Assembly: GCA_947000775.1 (NCBI GenBank)
Contig: CAMQGK010000166.1
Coordinates: 671,001 to 735,000, forward strand
DNA: 64,000 bases
Reading direction: 5' to 3'
Source: Pterois miles
Lineage: Eukaryota; Chordata; Actinopteri; Perciformes; Scorpaenidae
In this document: piece after piece, positions 11,221 to 22,039 of the stretch
Layout of the letters: every line of letters begins with the position of its first letter
Numbering within the stretch: the first letter of the stretch is position 1
Translations under genes and position numbers: made by a program
Notes under the pieces: model-generated
Database searches by the model: none
What the model was told of the DNA's origin: nothing
The model's input: the letters and a program-made list of their open reading frames with translations, nothing else

Positions 11221-14200
11221 GTATTTGTATTTTCTATTATTTGATTGAGCTGGACTAGGTGTTTCAGTCTTTGTGCTAAAACAGCCTAACCACGTCCTCG
11301 ACTGGACCTATCGATAAGAGCTAACAATAATATTTGTACTATACTATAGTTTCAACTTTACAGAGCATGTGATTTGTATATAGGCTTGACATTTTATTCT
11401 AATTTATTTTTATTGTTTATTTTTATTAAGATAAGATAAGATATTCTTTTATTCGTCCCACAGTGGAGAAATTTACAATTGGTTGGTTGGTACTTTATAT
11501 ATATATATCTATATACACATGTATGTAATACAATCATCTGTCCTTATTGCCCCTTCAGGCCGTCGACTGGCAGAGGATCCGCCCAACCCGCCCCCTAAGC
11601 AGTGCATCGTGGGCCCTGGTGCCCCCCAACAGCCTGAGATATCAGAACATTAAGCAGCCGGTGCTGTCCCACCCGTTCCACCATGCTAGCCAGCCTCAGA
11701 CAGGACGTTACTATGACGAGGACTGGGAGGACTCGCTCAGTGTGTGTGTGCTGGTGCGACAGGGCGAGTCGGACGGCCTCCACACCCTGCTGGAGATCCC
11801 TCTGTTCGGGCCCAGTAAACTAGGAGAGCTCCTCGCTCCGGGGTCTCTCAAGTCCTCGGAGCTGTCCTTCCTTTTGACCACGGTGGATGGCAGCAGAGAG
11901 GATGACATCAGCGTTGACAGCTTCAGCAGAAACAGTGCAGATGCTGTCCAGAGAGAACACGGCTGTTTCAGAAGCCTGTTTGAAGCAGAGAGCTGTCCTG
12001 CACCCTTCATGTACGGCTCTCAGTTTTACTGCTTCCACTGCCCAGGCACAGAGCCGCCTCCTGGCGGGCTGAAACCGAGCCAACATACTGGACTTGACAA
12101 CAAGCCCGTGGAGCTGTTTCTGCTGCCTTCCACCTCTCTGTGCAGCCATGCAGAGGGGGAGCAGTCTGGAGGAGATGGTGAAGGAGAGGAGAAACTGGCC
12201 ATGATGTATGAAAGACTGAGGATAGAGGTGAGGATGCACACTGTGTCTGGAGAAGTTTCTCATACGGATAGGGATGTTATAGAGGGATGTTATAGAGGGA
12301 TGCTATAGAGGGATGTTATAGAGGGATGCTATAGAGGGATGTTATAGAGGAATGTTATCGAGGGATGTTATAGGGATGCTATAGAGGGATGCTATAGAGG
12401 GATGTTATAGAGGGATGTTAGGGATGCTATAGAAAGAAAGAAAGAAAGAAAGAAAGATATTCCTTTATTAGTCCCACAGTGGGGAAATTCAGATTTACAC
12501 TCTGTTGTTCACACAGTACATATACATGTCAATGGAGAGATGTCAGAGTGAGGGGGCTGCTCCTGACAAGCGCCCAGAGCAGTTGGGGGTTTGGTGCCTT
12601 GCTCAGGGGCACCTCGGCAGTGCCCAAGAGGTAAACTGGCACCTCTCCAGCAACCAGTTGGTCTTGGTCCACGGGGGATTTGAACCCGGGTCCTCCACAT
12701 CCTAACCCAAGTCCTTACGGACTGAGCTACTGCCGCCCCAAAACAAAGATACTGTGGTTCCACTGGGGCTCGAACCCAGGACCTTCTGCGTGTAAAGCAG
12801 AATGCTATAGCAGATGCTATAGAGGGATGCTATAGAGGGATGCTATAGAGGGATGCTATAGAGGGATGTTATAGAGGGATGTTATAGAGGGATGTTATAG
12901 AGGGATGCTATAGAGGGATGTTATAGAGGGATGCTATAGAGGGATGCTATAGAGGGATGTTATAGAGGGATGCTATAGAGGGATGCTATAGAGGGATGCT
13001 ATAGAGGGATGTTATAGAGGGATGTTATAGAGGGATGCTATAGAGGGATGTTATAGAGGGATGCTATAGAGGGATGCTATAGAGGGATGTTATAGAGGGA
13101 TGCTATAGAGGGATGCTATAGAGGGATGTTATAGAGGGATGCTATAGAGGGATGCTATAGAGGGATGTTATAGAGGGATGCTATAGAGGGATGTTATAGA
13201 GGGATGTTATAGAGGGATGCTATAGAGGGATGCTATAGAGGGATGTTATAGAGGGATGTTATAGAGGGATGCTATAGAGGGATGTTATAGAGGGATGTTA
13301 TAGAGGGATGTTATAGAGGGATGCTATAGAGGGATGCTATAGAGGGATGTTATAGAGGGATGTTATAGAGGGATGCTATAGAGGGATGTTATAGAGGGAT
13401 GTTATAGAGGGATGCTATAGAGGGATGCTATAGAGGGATGTTATAGAGGGATGCTATAGAGGGATGTTAGGGATGCTATAGAGGGATGTTATAGAGGGAT
13501 GTTATAGAGGGATGCTATAGAGGGATGCTATAGAGGGATGCTATAGAGGGATGTTATAGAGGGATGCTATAGAGGGATGTTATAGAGGGATGCTATAGAG
13601 GGATGCTATAGAGGGATGTTATAGAGGGATGCTATAGAGGGATGCTATAGAGGGATGTTAGGGATGCTATAGAGGGATGCTATAGAGGGATGCTATAGAG
13701 GGATGTTATAGAGGGATGCTATAGAGGGATGCTATAGAGGGATGTTATAGAGGGATGCTATAGAGGGATGTTAGGGATGCTATAGAGGGATGTTATAGAG
13801 GGATGTTATAGAGGGATGCTATAGAGGGATGTTATAGAGGGATGTTATAGAGGGATGCTATAGAGGGATGCTATAGAGGGATGTTATAGAGGGATGTTAT
13901 AGAGGGATGTTATAGAGGGATGCTATAGAGGGATGTTATAGAGGGATGCTATAGAGGGATGCTATAGAGGGATGCTATAGAGGGATGCTATAGAGGGATG
14001 CTATAGAGGGATGTTATAGAGGGATGCTATAGAGGGATGCTATAGAGGGATGCTATAGAGGGATGTTATAGAGGGATGTTATAGAGGGATGCTATAGAGG
14101 GATGCTATAGAGGGATGCTATAGAGGGATGCTATAGAGGGATGCTATAGAGGAATGTTATAGAGGGATGCTATAGAGGGATGTTATAGAGGGATGCTATA

Positions 14201-17200
14201 GAGGGATGCTATAGAGGGATGTTAGGGATGCTATAGAGGGATGTTATAGAGGGATGTTATAGAGGGATGCTATAGAGGGATGCTATAGAGGAATGTTATA
14301 GAGGGATGCTATAGAGGAATGTTATAGAGGGATGCTATAGAGGGATGTTATAGAGGGATGCTATAGAGGGATGCTATAGAGGGATGTTAGGGATGCTATA
14401 GAGGGATGTTATAGAGGGATGTTATAGAGGGATGCTATAGAGGGATGCTATAGAGGAATGTTATAGAGGGATGCTATAGAGGAATGTTATAGAGGGATGC
14501 TATAGAGGGATGCTATAGAGGGATGTTATAGAGGGATGCTATAGAGGGATGTTATAGAGGGATGCTATAGAGGGATGCTATAGAGGGATGCTATAGAGGG
14601 ATGTTATAGAGGGATGCTATAGAGGGATGCTATAGAGGGATGTTATAGAGGGATGTTATAGAGGGATGTTATAGAGGGATGCTATAGAGGGATGTTATAG
14701 AGGGATGTTATAGAGGGATGCTATAGAGGGATGCTATAGAGGGATGTTATAGAGGGATGTTATAGAGGGATGTTAATAATTAAGCATTTACTGACATCAA
14801 GCATTTTAACTGATTAACGCTATCAGTTAAATGGTTACAGGAAGTATTAATAATAAATTAAAAAGCTGAGCAAAACTCAGAGGAGCAACTCATCACTTCA
14901 AGGAGAAAAGCTGGTCCACCTTAACAGACCACCACGCTCACAGCTACAACACCACCTACCAACACACTGTCTGCTACAGCTACGCTCACAGCTACAACAC
15001 CACCTACCAACACACTGTCTGCTACAGCTACGCTCACAGCTGTAACACCACCTACCAACACACTGTCTGCTACAGCTACGCTCACAGCTACAACACCACC
15101 TACCAACACACTGTCTGCTACAGCTACGCTCACAGCTACAACACCACCTACCAACACACTGTCTGCTACAGCTACGCTCACAGCTACAACACCACCTACC
15201 AACACACATGGACTGTGTGGCGGCAGCGAGCACAGAGCCACAATGTTTTATCGGACAATTGCTATCCTGAATCCGGACAGACAGACAGCTGACATCTGCT
15301 AAACCAGACCTGGGCTTTTTAGTGTCCGCGATGTCTCAGTCAAAACTCACAATTTTACCTACAAAGCTAAAAAGAACAGTAAAGAAAACAGCTTTTACTT
15401 TGAAATGCTCCTGTATTGTTAGTGAGCTTCTTCCTGTCACATTGATGTAAATTGAGTGATGTTTGAAGTAGCGTCAGCTGCTGAGGTGGCAGTGTTGCCA
15501 ACTTAGCGACTTTGACGCTATATTTACCATTTTCAGACCCTCCACTGACTCTTTTAGATTAGAGACAAATCTAGTGACCTTTTCTGGTGTTATTGACGAC
15601 TTTTGGAGTAGTGAAAGCTCGTTTCGTTCTTACTCTTCTCAGCCAGCAGCAGATGCTGCCGTGGACGCCTCCCCTGTCCAGAGGCACTCAAACCCAGTCC
15701 AGTCCTAGTCCATAGGTAGCGGTCCCTCCAGAACCACGTCTTTAATAAGTCCTGGACCGATGAGTAGTTTTTATGGAGGTTGTTGGTAAAGCTGTGAGCT
15801 TAGTTTACAACAAACATGTCTGTATTCAGAGAAAACAACTAGAACGTCACCGTGGCTGCTACAGTAACTCCCCTGACGGTGAACTGGAGACAGTGAACGC
15901 AGCACCGTGGCTGCTACAGTAACTCTCCTGACGTTGAACTGGAGACAGTGAATGCAGCACCGTGGCTGCTACAGTAAACTCTCCTGACGGTGAACTGGAG
16001 ACAGTGAACGCAGCACCGTGGCTGCTACAGTAACTCTCCTGACGGTGAACTGGAGACAGTGAACGCAGCACCAGGGCTGCTACAGTAACTCTCCTGACGG
16101 TAAAGTGGTGAACTGCCGATTACTAATCGGTTGACAAAGGCCAGTTATCGTTTCCGAACATCTTTCAGAGTTAGCATCCCCGTCAAGTGTCTGATGTTTT
16201 GTTCTTGACACTCTGTCATGCTCCGCTGTGATTGGCTCAGCCGTTGCAGAGCGAGGCTGCTGCTGATGTAACTGGCTGAGAGCGTGTCATTAGAGTCCAC
16301 CTCGCCTTCCCTGTGAAGCACAGATACCTGGACCACATTGCGGGTGCACTTGGAGAGTCCACGTTGCCTCCCTATGCTGTGTGGACGGGGACAGCCTCGG
16401 TCGGAGTGTCCACTGCGTCTCCTGCTCTCCGCTGACCCACCTCAACAGCTGTGCTGATGCTGTTTGACTGACACTGACTGCATATAGTGACAGGCTTTGC
16501 CATAAGGGAGGAATTAACCCCTCCGTCACACCAGAAAACAATCATTAGGTGTTTTGTGAAGGTGGAAGTTATTGTCAAGCTCTCTCTTGCTTTAGGCTGT
16601 AGTTGTACTTACAGTACTGAAGTGCAAGTAACTCTACTAAAACTGTACCTCAATATTGTTTTGCAGCTTCCAAGTTTCTTTATGAAGAACCATGACTACA
16701 GCATGTACTCAATTGATATGGAGTTCATCAACGGCCTCATGAATACCAAGACCAGGTAATGCTGCTCATTGAGTGGGGCTAATGGAGGTGCTCTGACCAG
16801 ATACTGATGGAGGTGTGTTGGTGTAGGGGCCGGACGGTGTACCAGCTCACCCTCTCCCTGTGGCGCCTCCTGTGTCTGTGTTACTACGCCAAGGCTCAGC
16901 TGGAGGTGCTGAAGCTCACGAAGCACATGGAGGACGGGACCGTTAAGGCTCGCTGGAGAATCAAGGGTCTTCCCTTCTACTCTCTGCTGCTGCGCTTCTA
17001 CCGCAAAGACAAATCCCTCCTGTACAGGTAACACAGTGCATCCAGACTGGAGCTGGTGCTGCTACACAGCTGGATCTGGAATGCCTGATCTCAGCTAGTA
17101 GTGTTTTTAAGTCATTTGTCACAGTGGTGTCTAAACTAATTGAATCCAAATGTCATATGTTATAGGTCATATGATGCATTCTCTACTTTTTACATTGGTC

Positions 17201-18100
17201 AGGATGGACTCATCCACTGTCATAAAGTTGAAAAGGTAAGCAGCTAACTGTTTTAAGCCATTATGTACCAGCAGACATCTCCAGAATGGATAAAGAGGAT
17301 GCTTAGGGCTCCCAGCCTTTTATTCAACACATGCTGCCCGTTTCAAAAAGTTCTGCCTGACAGACGGTCCAACAGCTACGTCTCGTGAGCATACTCAGGC
17401 TTTGGTCTTGTCATTTTAAAAAGGTCGTTGCTGAAGTTCTGAACTCAGAACTTCCACAGTTCTGGTGTTCAGTACGGTCCTTTTTACGATTCCTTGTTTT
17501 GTTTTGTGAGGAGTTGGTTGTCAGGAATAACACAGCAGCTACACTCTTGCATCCTAACAGCACTGCCTGCCTGTCCGTACTCTCCAACTTCATCTAGTCT
17601 CGTCTTGTCTATCGTCTGTTTCCCCCTCCGTTCACTGCGGTGCAGCGCTGCCCTCTCTGGTACAGGTTAGGAAAATCTGATAAAGAATGACAGCTTAGCT
17701 TCCAGAGAGGGCCGGAGATGGTCACACACGCATAAAATATTAAGACATCTTACTGCAAGACTAAAATATGCATCAGTCTCATAAAAGGCTGACACCTCCC
17801 ACTGTGGTGTTAAACCATGAGAATAAATGCAGACAAAAGAGGAAAAAGGTCATTGGCATCAGTATTTTATTTCATGCAGCTGTTATCAGGGTCCACTGAA
17901 GTGCCAACATGGTGGTAGTGTTTCAGTTCAGCTGTCCTGTGTCTGTTGTGCTGCAGGTGATGCCGGACCAGCCCCCCGTCCTGCCCCGAGTCACGTCTCT
18001 GCTGGCGGGGGCTCTGGTGGCGCTGAGGGTGCAGGAGCACCGCCCTGCTCTCAACCTGCTGCCCCTCCTCCTGTCCTCCCTACGACAGAGCAGGAACTGA
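7915..18100 (+). CDS. c6orf136: C6orf136 homologue (DUF2358 family), six exons
   Basis: Complete gene model: 7915-8013, 11559-12227, 16667-16755, 16827-17027, 17166-17235 and 17957-18100, with GT-AG introns in phases 0,0,2,2,0. It predicts about 423 residues. The C-terminal 200 or so form the DUF2358 domain: MYERLR, then HDYSMYSIDMEFINGL, GRTVYQLTLSLWR, LEVLKLTKH, ARWR, LLLRFYRKDKS, YDAFSTFYIGQDGLIHCHK and LLAGALVALRV. This block order matches human C6orf136 as I remember it. The molecular function is unknown. DUF2358 lies in the NTF2-like fold group by family knowledge. The basic, acid-free N-terminus suggests mitochondrial import (inference). The central region is low-similarity and acidic. 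The first exon is the least certain part. The gene is convergent with BAG6. Confidence 0.9.
8880..9000. repeat. 13-bp tandem repeat (AGAACCGAGCTKC)
   Basis: About nine copies of a 13-bp unit (GAGCTTCAGAACC or GAGCTGCAGAACC) in intron 1 of C6orf136. The open frame through it is a repeat translation. Confidence 0.9.
9222..9318. repeat. TA/TATG microsatellite, left flank of the Tc3-like element
   Basis: Mixed (TA)n and (TATG)n tract. The adjacent transposon used a TA inside this tract as its target site. Confidence 0.9.
9319..10594 (-). mobile_element. Tc3-like Tc1/mariner transposon, 1276 bp, defective
   Basis: The ends are long inverted repeats: CACTCCTCATCAAAATCTTA at the left and its near-perfect complement at 10573-10594, extending inward about 150 bp (the CTGTTCATCAGCTGATCAAA block near 9500 recurs inverted near 10390). 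TA dinucleotides flank both ends. The transposase is on the minus strand. The element lies in intron 1 of C6orf136 within TA/TATG microsatellite on both sides. Confidence 0.92.
9598..10305 (-). pseudogene. Tc3-like transposase pseudogene
   Basis: The N-terminal 150 codons (9853-10305) are intact. They begin MGKAKKLTALERGRIVELH, a helix-turn-helix segment (QRAIAAEVGRSKTVI), followed by a GRPKK hook-like motif and a second HTH, and they reach the first catalytic Asp in VLFSDEK. An in-frame TAA follows at once. The reading then resumes with NLDGPDGFQHYW, typical of Tc3. Two compensating frameshifts follow near the IMIWAAFSF block, and the reading stops at WVFQQ, just before the second catalytic Asp. 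The second D, the E and the C-terminal third are absent, so the protein cannot be an active DDE transposase. Confidence 0.9.
10595..10942. repeat. TATG/TA microsatellite, right flank of the Tc3-like element
   Basis: Mixed (TATG)n and (TA)n, ending in a pure TA run of about 65 bp (10877-10938). Open frames rich in Tyr, Ile and Met here are artefacts. Confidence 0.95.
11178..11217. repeat. (GT)n microsatellite
   Basis: About 19 GT dinucleotides in intron 1 of C6orf136. A minus-strand SINE/LINE 3' tail, (GATAA)n plus TTCCCACTG-type sequence, follows at 11431-11480. Nothing else is recognisable between 10943 and 11558. Confidence 0.9.
11559..12227 (+). CDS. c6orf136: C6orf136 exon 2
   Basis: Acceptor TGCCCCTTCAG before 11559, donor GAG|GTGAGG after 12227; 669 bp, 223 codons, phase 0 at both ends. 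It encodes the weakly conserved central region: YYDEDWEDSLSVCVLV, then a GCFRSLFEAESCP segment that parallels the human SLFEGPPCP stretch, and finally EKLAMMYERLRIE, which begins the DUF2358 domain. Confidence 0.9.
12430..12742 (-). mobile_element. tRNA-derived SINE inside the 14-bp array
   Basis: Read on the minus strand, a tRNA-like head (GGCAGTAGCTCAGTCCGTAA, with B box GGTTCAAATCC) is followed by a conserved body containing TGCCCAAGAGG on +, and then by the tail CCCACTGTGGGACTAATAAA and (CTTT)n. The same element recurs at 43024-43320, 53136-53460 and, badly decayed, at 57917-58240. Confidence 0.85.
12755..12803 (-). pseudogene. 3' half of a tRNA-Val(UAC) gene
   Basis: The minus strand gives a perfect anticodon stem-loop (TCTGC-TTTACAC-GCAGA, anticodon TAC), a variable loop, a perfect T arm (CTGGG-TTCGAGC-CCCAG) and the 3' acceptor strand TGGAACCA. 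The 5' acceptor strand and D arm are missing; the 14-bp array begins exactly where they should be. The B box is intact but the A box is lost, so it should not make a tRNA. Confidence 0.8.
14930..15212. repeat. 48-bp minisatellite
   Basis: About six copies of a 48-bp unit containing ACACCACCTACCAACACACT and GTCTGCTACAGCTACGCTCA. Because 48 is a multiple of three, all frames stay open and give a Cys-rich pseudo-protein on the minus strand. Confidence 0.93.
15850..16108. repeat. 55/56-bp minisatellite
   Basis: Four to five copies of a unit of about 55 bp, ACCGTGGCTGCTACAGTAAC followed by CTGACGGTGAACTGGAGACA. It lies in intron 2 of C6orf136. The remaining DNA to 16666 is unique apart from sequence around 16190-16290 that resembles 8470-8510 (GTGATTGGCTCAGC). 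Confidence 0.9.
16667..16755 (+). CDS. c6orf136: C6orf136 exon 3
   Basis: Acceptor TTGTTTTGCAG, donor AG|GTAATG; 89 bp, phase 0 in and 2 out. It encodes LPSFFMKNHDYSMYSIDMEF and INGLMNTKT, the start of DUF2358. The HDYS.YS.D.EFIN signature is shared with the human protein. Confidence 0.95.
16827..17027 (+). CDS. c6orf136: C6orf136 exon 4
   Basis: Acceptor GGTGTAG, donor AG|GTAACA; 201 bp, phase 2 to 2, separated from exon 3 by an intron of only 71 bp. It carries the DUF2358 core: GRTVYQLTLSLWRLLCLCYY, LEVLKLTKHMEDGTVKARWR and LLLRFYRKDKSLLY. Confidence 0.95.
17166..17235 (+). CDS. c6orf136: C6orf136 exon 5
   Basis: Acceptor GTTATAG, donor AAG|GTAAGC; 70 bp, phase 2 to 0. It encodes SYDAFSTFYIGQDGLIHCHK VEK, the last conserved strand of the domain. 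Intron 5 (17236-17956) shows nothing notable. Confidence 0.93.
17957..18100 (+). CDS. c6orf136: C6orf136 exon 6 and stop
   Basis: Acceptor GTGCTGCAG; 144 bp including TGA at 18098-18100. It encodes VMPDQPPVLPRVTSLLAGAL and VALRVQEHRPALNLLP; the LLxGALVAL motif matches the human C-terminus. The tail is a few residues longer than in human, ending RQSRN. Confidence 0.92.
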   Translation: MMPDQPPVLPRVTSLLAGALVALRVQEHRPALNLLPLLLSSLRQSRN

Positions 18101-18201
18101 GCCACGGTGCTCCAGAGCGCCCAAGCTCCCAGCATCCTCCATAGGAAAACATCCACCTGGAGGGTTCACTCATCCTCTAGTCTCACCGTGTTGCCCCTTG
18201 A

Positions 18202-18207
18202 ATTAAA
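18202..18207 (+). terminator. polyadenylation signal ATTAAA for C6orf136
   Basis: ATTAAA lies about 100 bp after the C6orf136 stop, with T-rich sequence (TTGCCTTTTCCTCATTTTAA) downstream. It is the nearest plausible signal. Confidence 0.5.
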
Positions 18208-18824
18208 TACTAAGTCAAGACTTTACACTGCTTTGCCTTTTCCTCATTTTAATTGAGCTGTTATTTGAAATGATACGGTGGTTAAAATGAACACAGAACT
18301 GGGTTTTCAGGTCCAGAAGTCACTTGGCTGTCCTCCCCGCCAGTCGTCTGCCAGCTGTTGTAATAACACACAGGCTTTCGTTAGAATGGAAACTACTACG
18401 TAGAAATAGTACCTTTTTAAAACTCAGCTATTGTATTTTAAACCTGAATACATTGTTAAACTCCACATTGCAGATGTTGCTGAGCATCACACCGTCCTTC
18501 ACAGACTCTGGACTCTGAACCAGGCCTACCACAGGGATAGGCAGTCCATGCTACGACGTGTCACCAAGGACTGAAATGCTAACAGGATTCCCGTAGCTCG
18601 CTAAAACGTGATATTTCAGAATGTCAAAGGCTTATTTTAGCACCCGCTGTCTACCAGGCCTGCAGTTGATAGCTGGAATGATGGGCCGAGTTAGCTGTTA
18701 GCAAGCCCACGTTAGCTATGTGTTAGCACGCTGCTGTAGTTAGCTAGGGCACTTACAGTACTGCTTAGCTTTCTGATTCATCCACCTTCCACTAGAACAC
18801 AAGCTGCATCCTGTCAAAATGCTT

Positions 18825-19490
18825 CAGCTTAAAGGGACAGTGTGTAGGTTCTGACGACATCTAGACCGCAACCAACCGAGTACCCGTCCTCACACGGCCA
18901 ACGCCGTTGGCCTCGTTCAGAGGCCATCCACACCATAATAACACTACTTCAGGAGTAACAGGCAGCGCCTGGCGGTACCACGGTTCGGCGCTCTGTGGCT
19001 CACGTTGTGCAGTTTCACGAGTGTCTCGGAGAGCTACGGTGGCCTTCAGGTAACGGACAGACTCTGTAAATCTGTAAATCTCTGGAGCCAGAGTTTGGTT
19101 TGTCTGTGCTGTAGAAACATGGAGGACTCTGTGAAGAGGACCTGTAGCTACGAAGGACTCGTTCTAAGGTAACGTAGGTTCAGGTGATCAGACATGAATG
19201 AAAACAAGCTGTGTGGCAGCGACAGCGCCGCTCTCTTCAAACACCACTTCAACGCTTCCTACAGTCCTGTAGTGGTTTCTGTTTTCCCTCATCGACTCAG
19301 TATCATCTGAACTGATGGCGTCGGGGTTTTCTGTTGGAGCCTCTCACCTCTGTGCTGCAGTACCACTCTCAACCTGGACCGTCAACCTGGACCGTTACTG
19401 GAGCGCTGGTGGAGGCCCTGTTTTCCAAATCTCCCATCATATTCACAATGATTTTTTAATTATTGTGGTTATATTTTTGATTATTTGAGA
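18825..19490. repeat. dispersed teleost repeat, family not named
   Basis: Begins with the AAAGGGACAGTGTGTAGGTT / ACGACATCTAGACCGCAACC opening and contains CTACGGTGGCCTTCAGGTAA and CATGGAGGACTCTGTGAAGA. I recognise this composition from very common fish repeats. A related end, CCACCAGATGTTAAACACTA GACC, occurs at 8560-8583. No coding capacity. The rest of 18208-20998 is unique non-coding sequence. Confidence 0.5.
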
Positions 19491-20998
19491 ATCACTGGTT
19501 TAACCATTGGCTGTTGGTCTGATGTCAGGTAAGTCTCTGGGGCCAAGGGCCGATATTTCTGGGGTTCTGGTTTCCCCGTTCTTCCTGTCGAGGCCTCGCA
19601 TTAGTCTTCTTAAAGGTTCAGTTTTTCAGTCCTGCAGCTTGTAAAATCTTACACTGCTGGCAGATGGAAGTAAAAAGGACGCACCTCCACACAATGTGAA
19701 GTCAACGGAGAAGGATGAATTGTTTTCCTTTCTGATGTAGGCGGGACTTCATGGCTCTCTGTCTCTGTAATGACAGATCTCAGATCTGTCGGTCTGAGGT
19801 GAAGGAACGTTGTGGACGTTAGCTGTGTCTCTTAGCTGTAGCTCTTCAGCTGCACAGAGTCCTGGATGTGAATCTCACATCTGTACGTTAAAAGAAAATG
19901 TGCGATTTCCAACCTGGGTCTTACCGACAGAACCGTGTCCATGCTGACTATGTGCTCACCTCTTTGGTTGTAGAGATCTGGGATGGGGGAAACAGACTCA
20001 AAGCTTTCCAAATAAACTTCAGGTCAACATAGATCATTTCAAATGTTTGGAGGTTTGACCTGGATTACGTTTTGTATCTGAATGCATCGAACTGTTTCAC
20101 GGGAAGCTGCGGACTAATCGAAGCAGCTGTTCTCTAGGGTTGGGTGTCCTCTGGATCAGGTTCTACTTGGCGATCGGTTCTTAGCGCTTCATCAGTCCAA
20201 TTCTTTGAGGGGTCAAAACAGGTCACATGCTAAAAAATGTACACAATTCATATTCATGTCTCTTCATCCAGTTTATGGACCCTATAAATTAATGTCCTAC
20301 AGTCTGATTGGGTTGCTGTTATTAAAGATTATGAGTCAATACTAAGTTGTCTGTCTTCATTTTTTAGCTCTGATCTATGCAGTTTGAGATGCTACTGCCC
20401 CCCTTTAGTTGCCCCCTTCAGTAACTGTAACACTGAAACATGGAGATGACACAGGGTCCAACATGCATCGGGCCGGCAAATACCACCAGCCAGTTTCCCG
20501 ACTGGGCCACTGCTCACAGAAGCAGAATAAAACGATAATTTCATTCAAATCGTTTTCCAGACCTGAAGCCGCCCACACTTGATGAGTGGTAAAATCTCCC
20601 ATACTGGCTGTTACGTAGTTAATCTGTGGGGAGGGCAGATCAGCTGTCGATCACTAACAGTTTATACGCCACAGACTGAACGTTAGATCAGAGCTCATTG
20701 ATCTGTTGGACTAGAGTTCTGCCCCTCTCAACTCCCACCACAAAGTTACACTAAGCTAATGGAATAAACTGGGTTTGATCATACTTGTGTGATGGTAAAA
20801 AAAAGACTTGAGAGTGATTTTGATCTCTGATGGATGAGTAATGATGAGGGTTTCTGAATCTTATAAATTCATGGATTTATGTTATAATAGAAATGTGAGT
20901 TTGTCCACATACAGTATTTTTGTGTTTTTGTTACTGAACTCATTTTGTAAATGAATTTTACAATATTTCTGCTGGCAATTATTTTTCCTAGACTTCTG

Positions 20999-21300
20999 CT
21001 TTCAGAGCTAGTTCATCCATCTGCAACCACTTATCCCGTTGGGGGGTCGCAGGGGGGCTGGAGCTGATCAAGCTGGCATTGGGTGAAGGTGGGTTCACCT
21101 GGACAGGACACATAAACCGACAGCGTTCACACTCACATTCACACCTACAGGACATTTAGAGTCATCAGTTAACCTGCATGTCTTCACTGTGGGAGGAAAC
21201 CCACAATAACATGAGACCATGCAAACCTCACAAAGAAGAGCCCCGATCCGGATTCAAACCTGTGACCCTCTAGCTGTGAGGCAACAGTACTAACTATTAC
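20999..21300. repeat. dispersed teleost repeat with GTGGGAGGAAACCCAC core
   Basis: Carries the run ACCACTTATCCC, GGGGTCGCAGG, CATTCACACCTACAGG, AATTAACC-like, GTGGGAGGAAACCCAC, CATGCAAACCTCACA and ATTCAAACCTGTGACC. This is the layout of a ubiquitous fish repeat. It is degenerate and ends in TA-rich sequence. Confidence 0.65.
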
Positions 21301-21713
21301 TATATATATATAATATATATACTATATATATAAAATAACTATTATTATTATAAATTATTACTAAAACTAATAATGATCAAATGCAGAGGCTATTTTGTAA
21401 TATGATAAAGAGCAGATATATTTATATAGTCTTACAATTACAACCAGCCCTTTGAGGGGAACCCTGATGCTGCCCAGGATGAAACCTGGTTTGAGCCCCT
21501 GGTGAAAGACCTGAACAGGTCCTCTGGTCCTCCCATCTGCTGCTCCAAAGACTGGCATGGTGTGGCCAAAGCGCATCACTCGCTGATCTGCAATTCTGCC
21601 TTTCTGAGGTCACGAATCTGGGAAGTGTGTTGAAGAACAGCAATAAAGAGTGAAAGTGCTGGTGAACATGCCTCCCCGAGGACCCCCGAGGACCCCCGAG
21701 GACCAAGAAAGAA

Positions 21714-21995
21714 ATGCTTTTGTTCCTGGAGATGGATAATTGTAGCAGCCTGGGACTTGGACGAGCCGCTATGCAGCAAACGGCTGTGGAAAGGACTAAA
21801 GCTATGCTAACAGCCTCCCAAGATCTGAAGCAGGCTTTGCTACAGAGCCCAGCACCGGGCCTGCCGGACTACAGCTCACCGCCCATCCCCCATCTACACA
21901 TGCATGAAAAGGAAGGCTTTGCTGCCCTCTCCTGGTGCAGGCTGCGGTTGGCCTTACCATTCGGCTGGGCTGGGACCCGGTGTGTTGCTATGATC
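21714..21995 (+). pseudogene. retroviral-type pol fragment (end of RT / start of RNase H)
   Basis: A 95-codon open stretch contains a segment resembling the LPDY...HEKEGFA stretch seen at the end of reverse transcriptase in fish endogenous retroviruses and related elements. The match is short and partly out of register, and neither LTRs nor gag or env are visible around it. It is a dead scrap and cannot encode a working enzyme. Confidence 0.55.
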
Positions 21996-22039
21996 ATGTA
22001 AAATCACCCGCATGAAGTTTTACACATTTTGAACACCGG

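Larger units (their letters stand above)
12268..14772. repeat. 14-bp minisatellite (GGGATGYTATAGAG), interrupted
   Basis: About 150 copies of a 14-bp unit with Y = C or T in irregular order fill 12268-12428 and 12804-14772 in intron 2 of C6orf136. Occasional 9-bp units lack ATAGA, and GGAATG variants occur. The array is split at 12429-12803 by a SINE and a truncated tRNA-Val sequence. The array edge nearest exon 2 is only about 40 bp from the donor. Confidence 0.95.

Noticed and set aside
11595..12263. Minus-strand and other-frame open frames over 11595-12263
   Set aside because: Shadows of C6orf136 exon 2, whose frame joins in phase at both ends.
12505..12763. Short frames at 12505-12763, 42898-43215 and 53234-53464 with similar peptides (MERCQSEGAAPDKRPEQLGV)
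   Set aside because: Translations of the same SINE in three places, not a gene family.
14898..15241. Cys-rich tandem peptide (CVGRWCCSCERSCSRQ), resembling a keratin-associated or defence peptide
   Set aside because: It is the 48-bp minisatellite in a C6orf136 intron. Every frame is open equally, and no signal peptide or exon structure is present.
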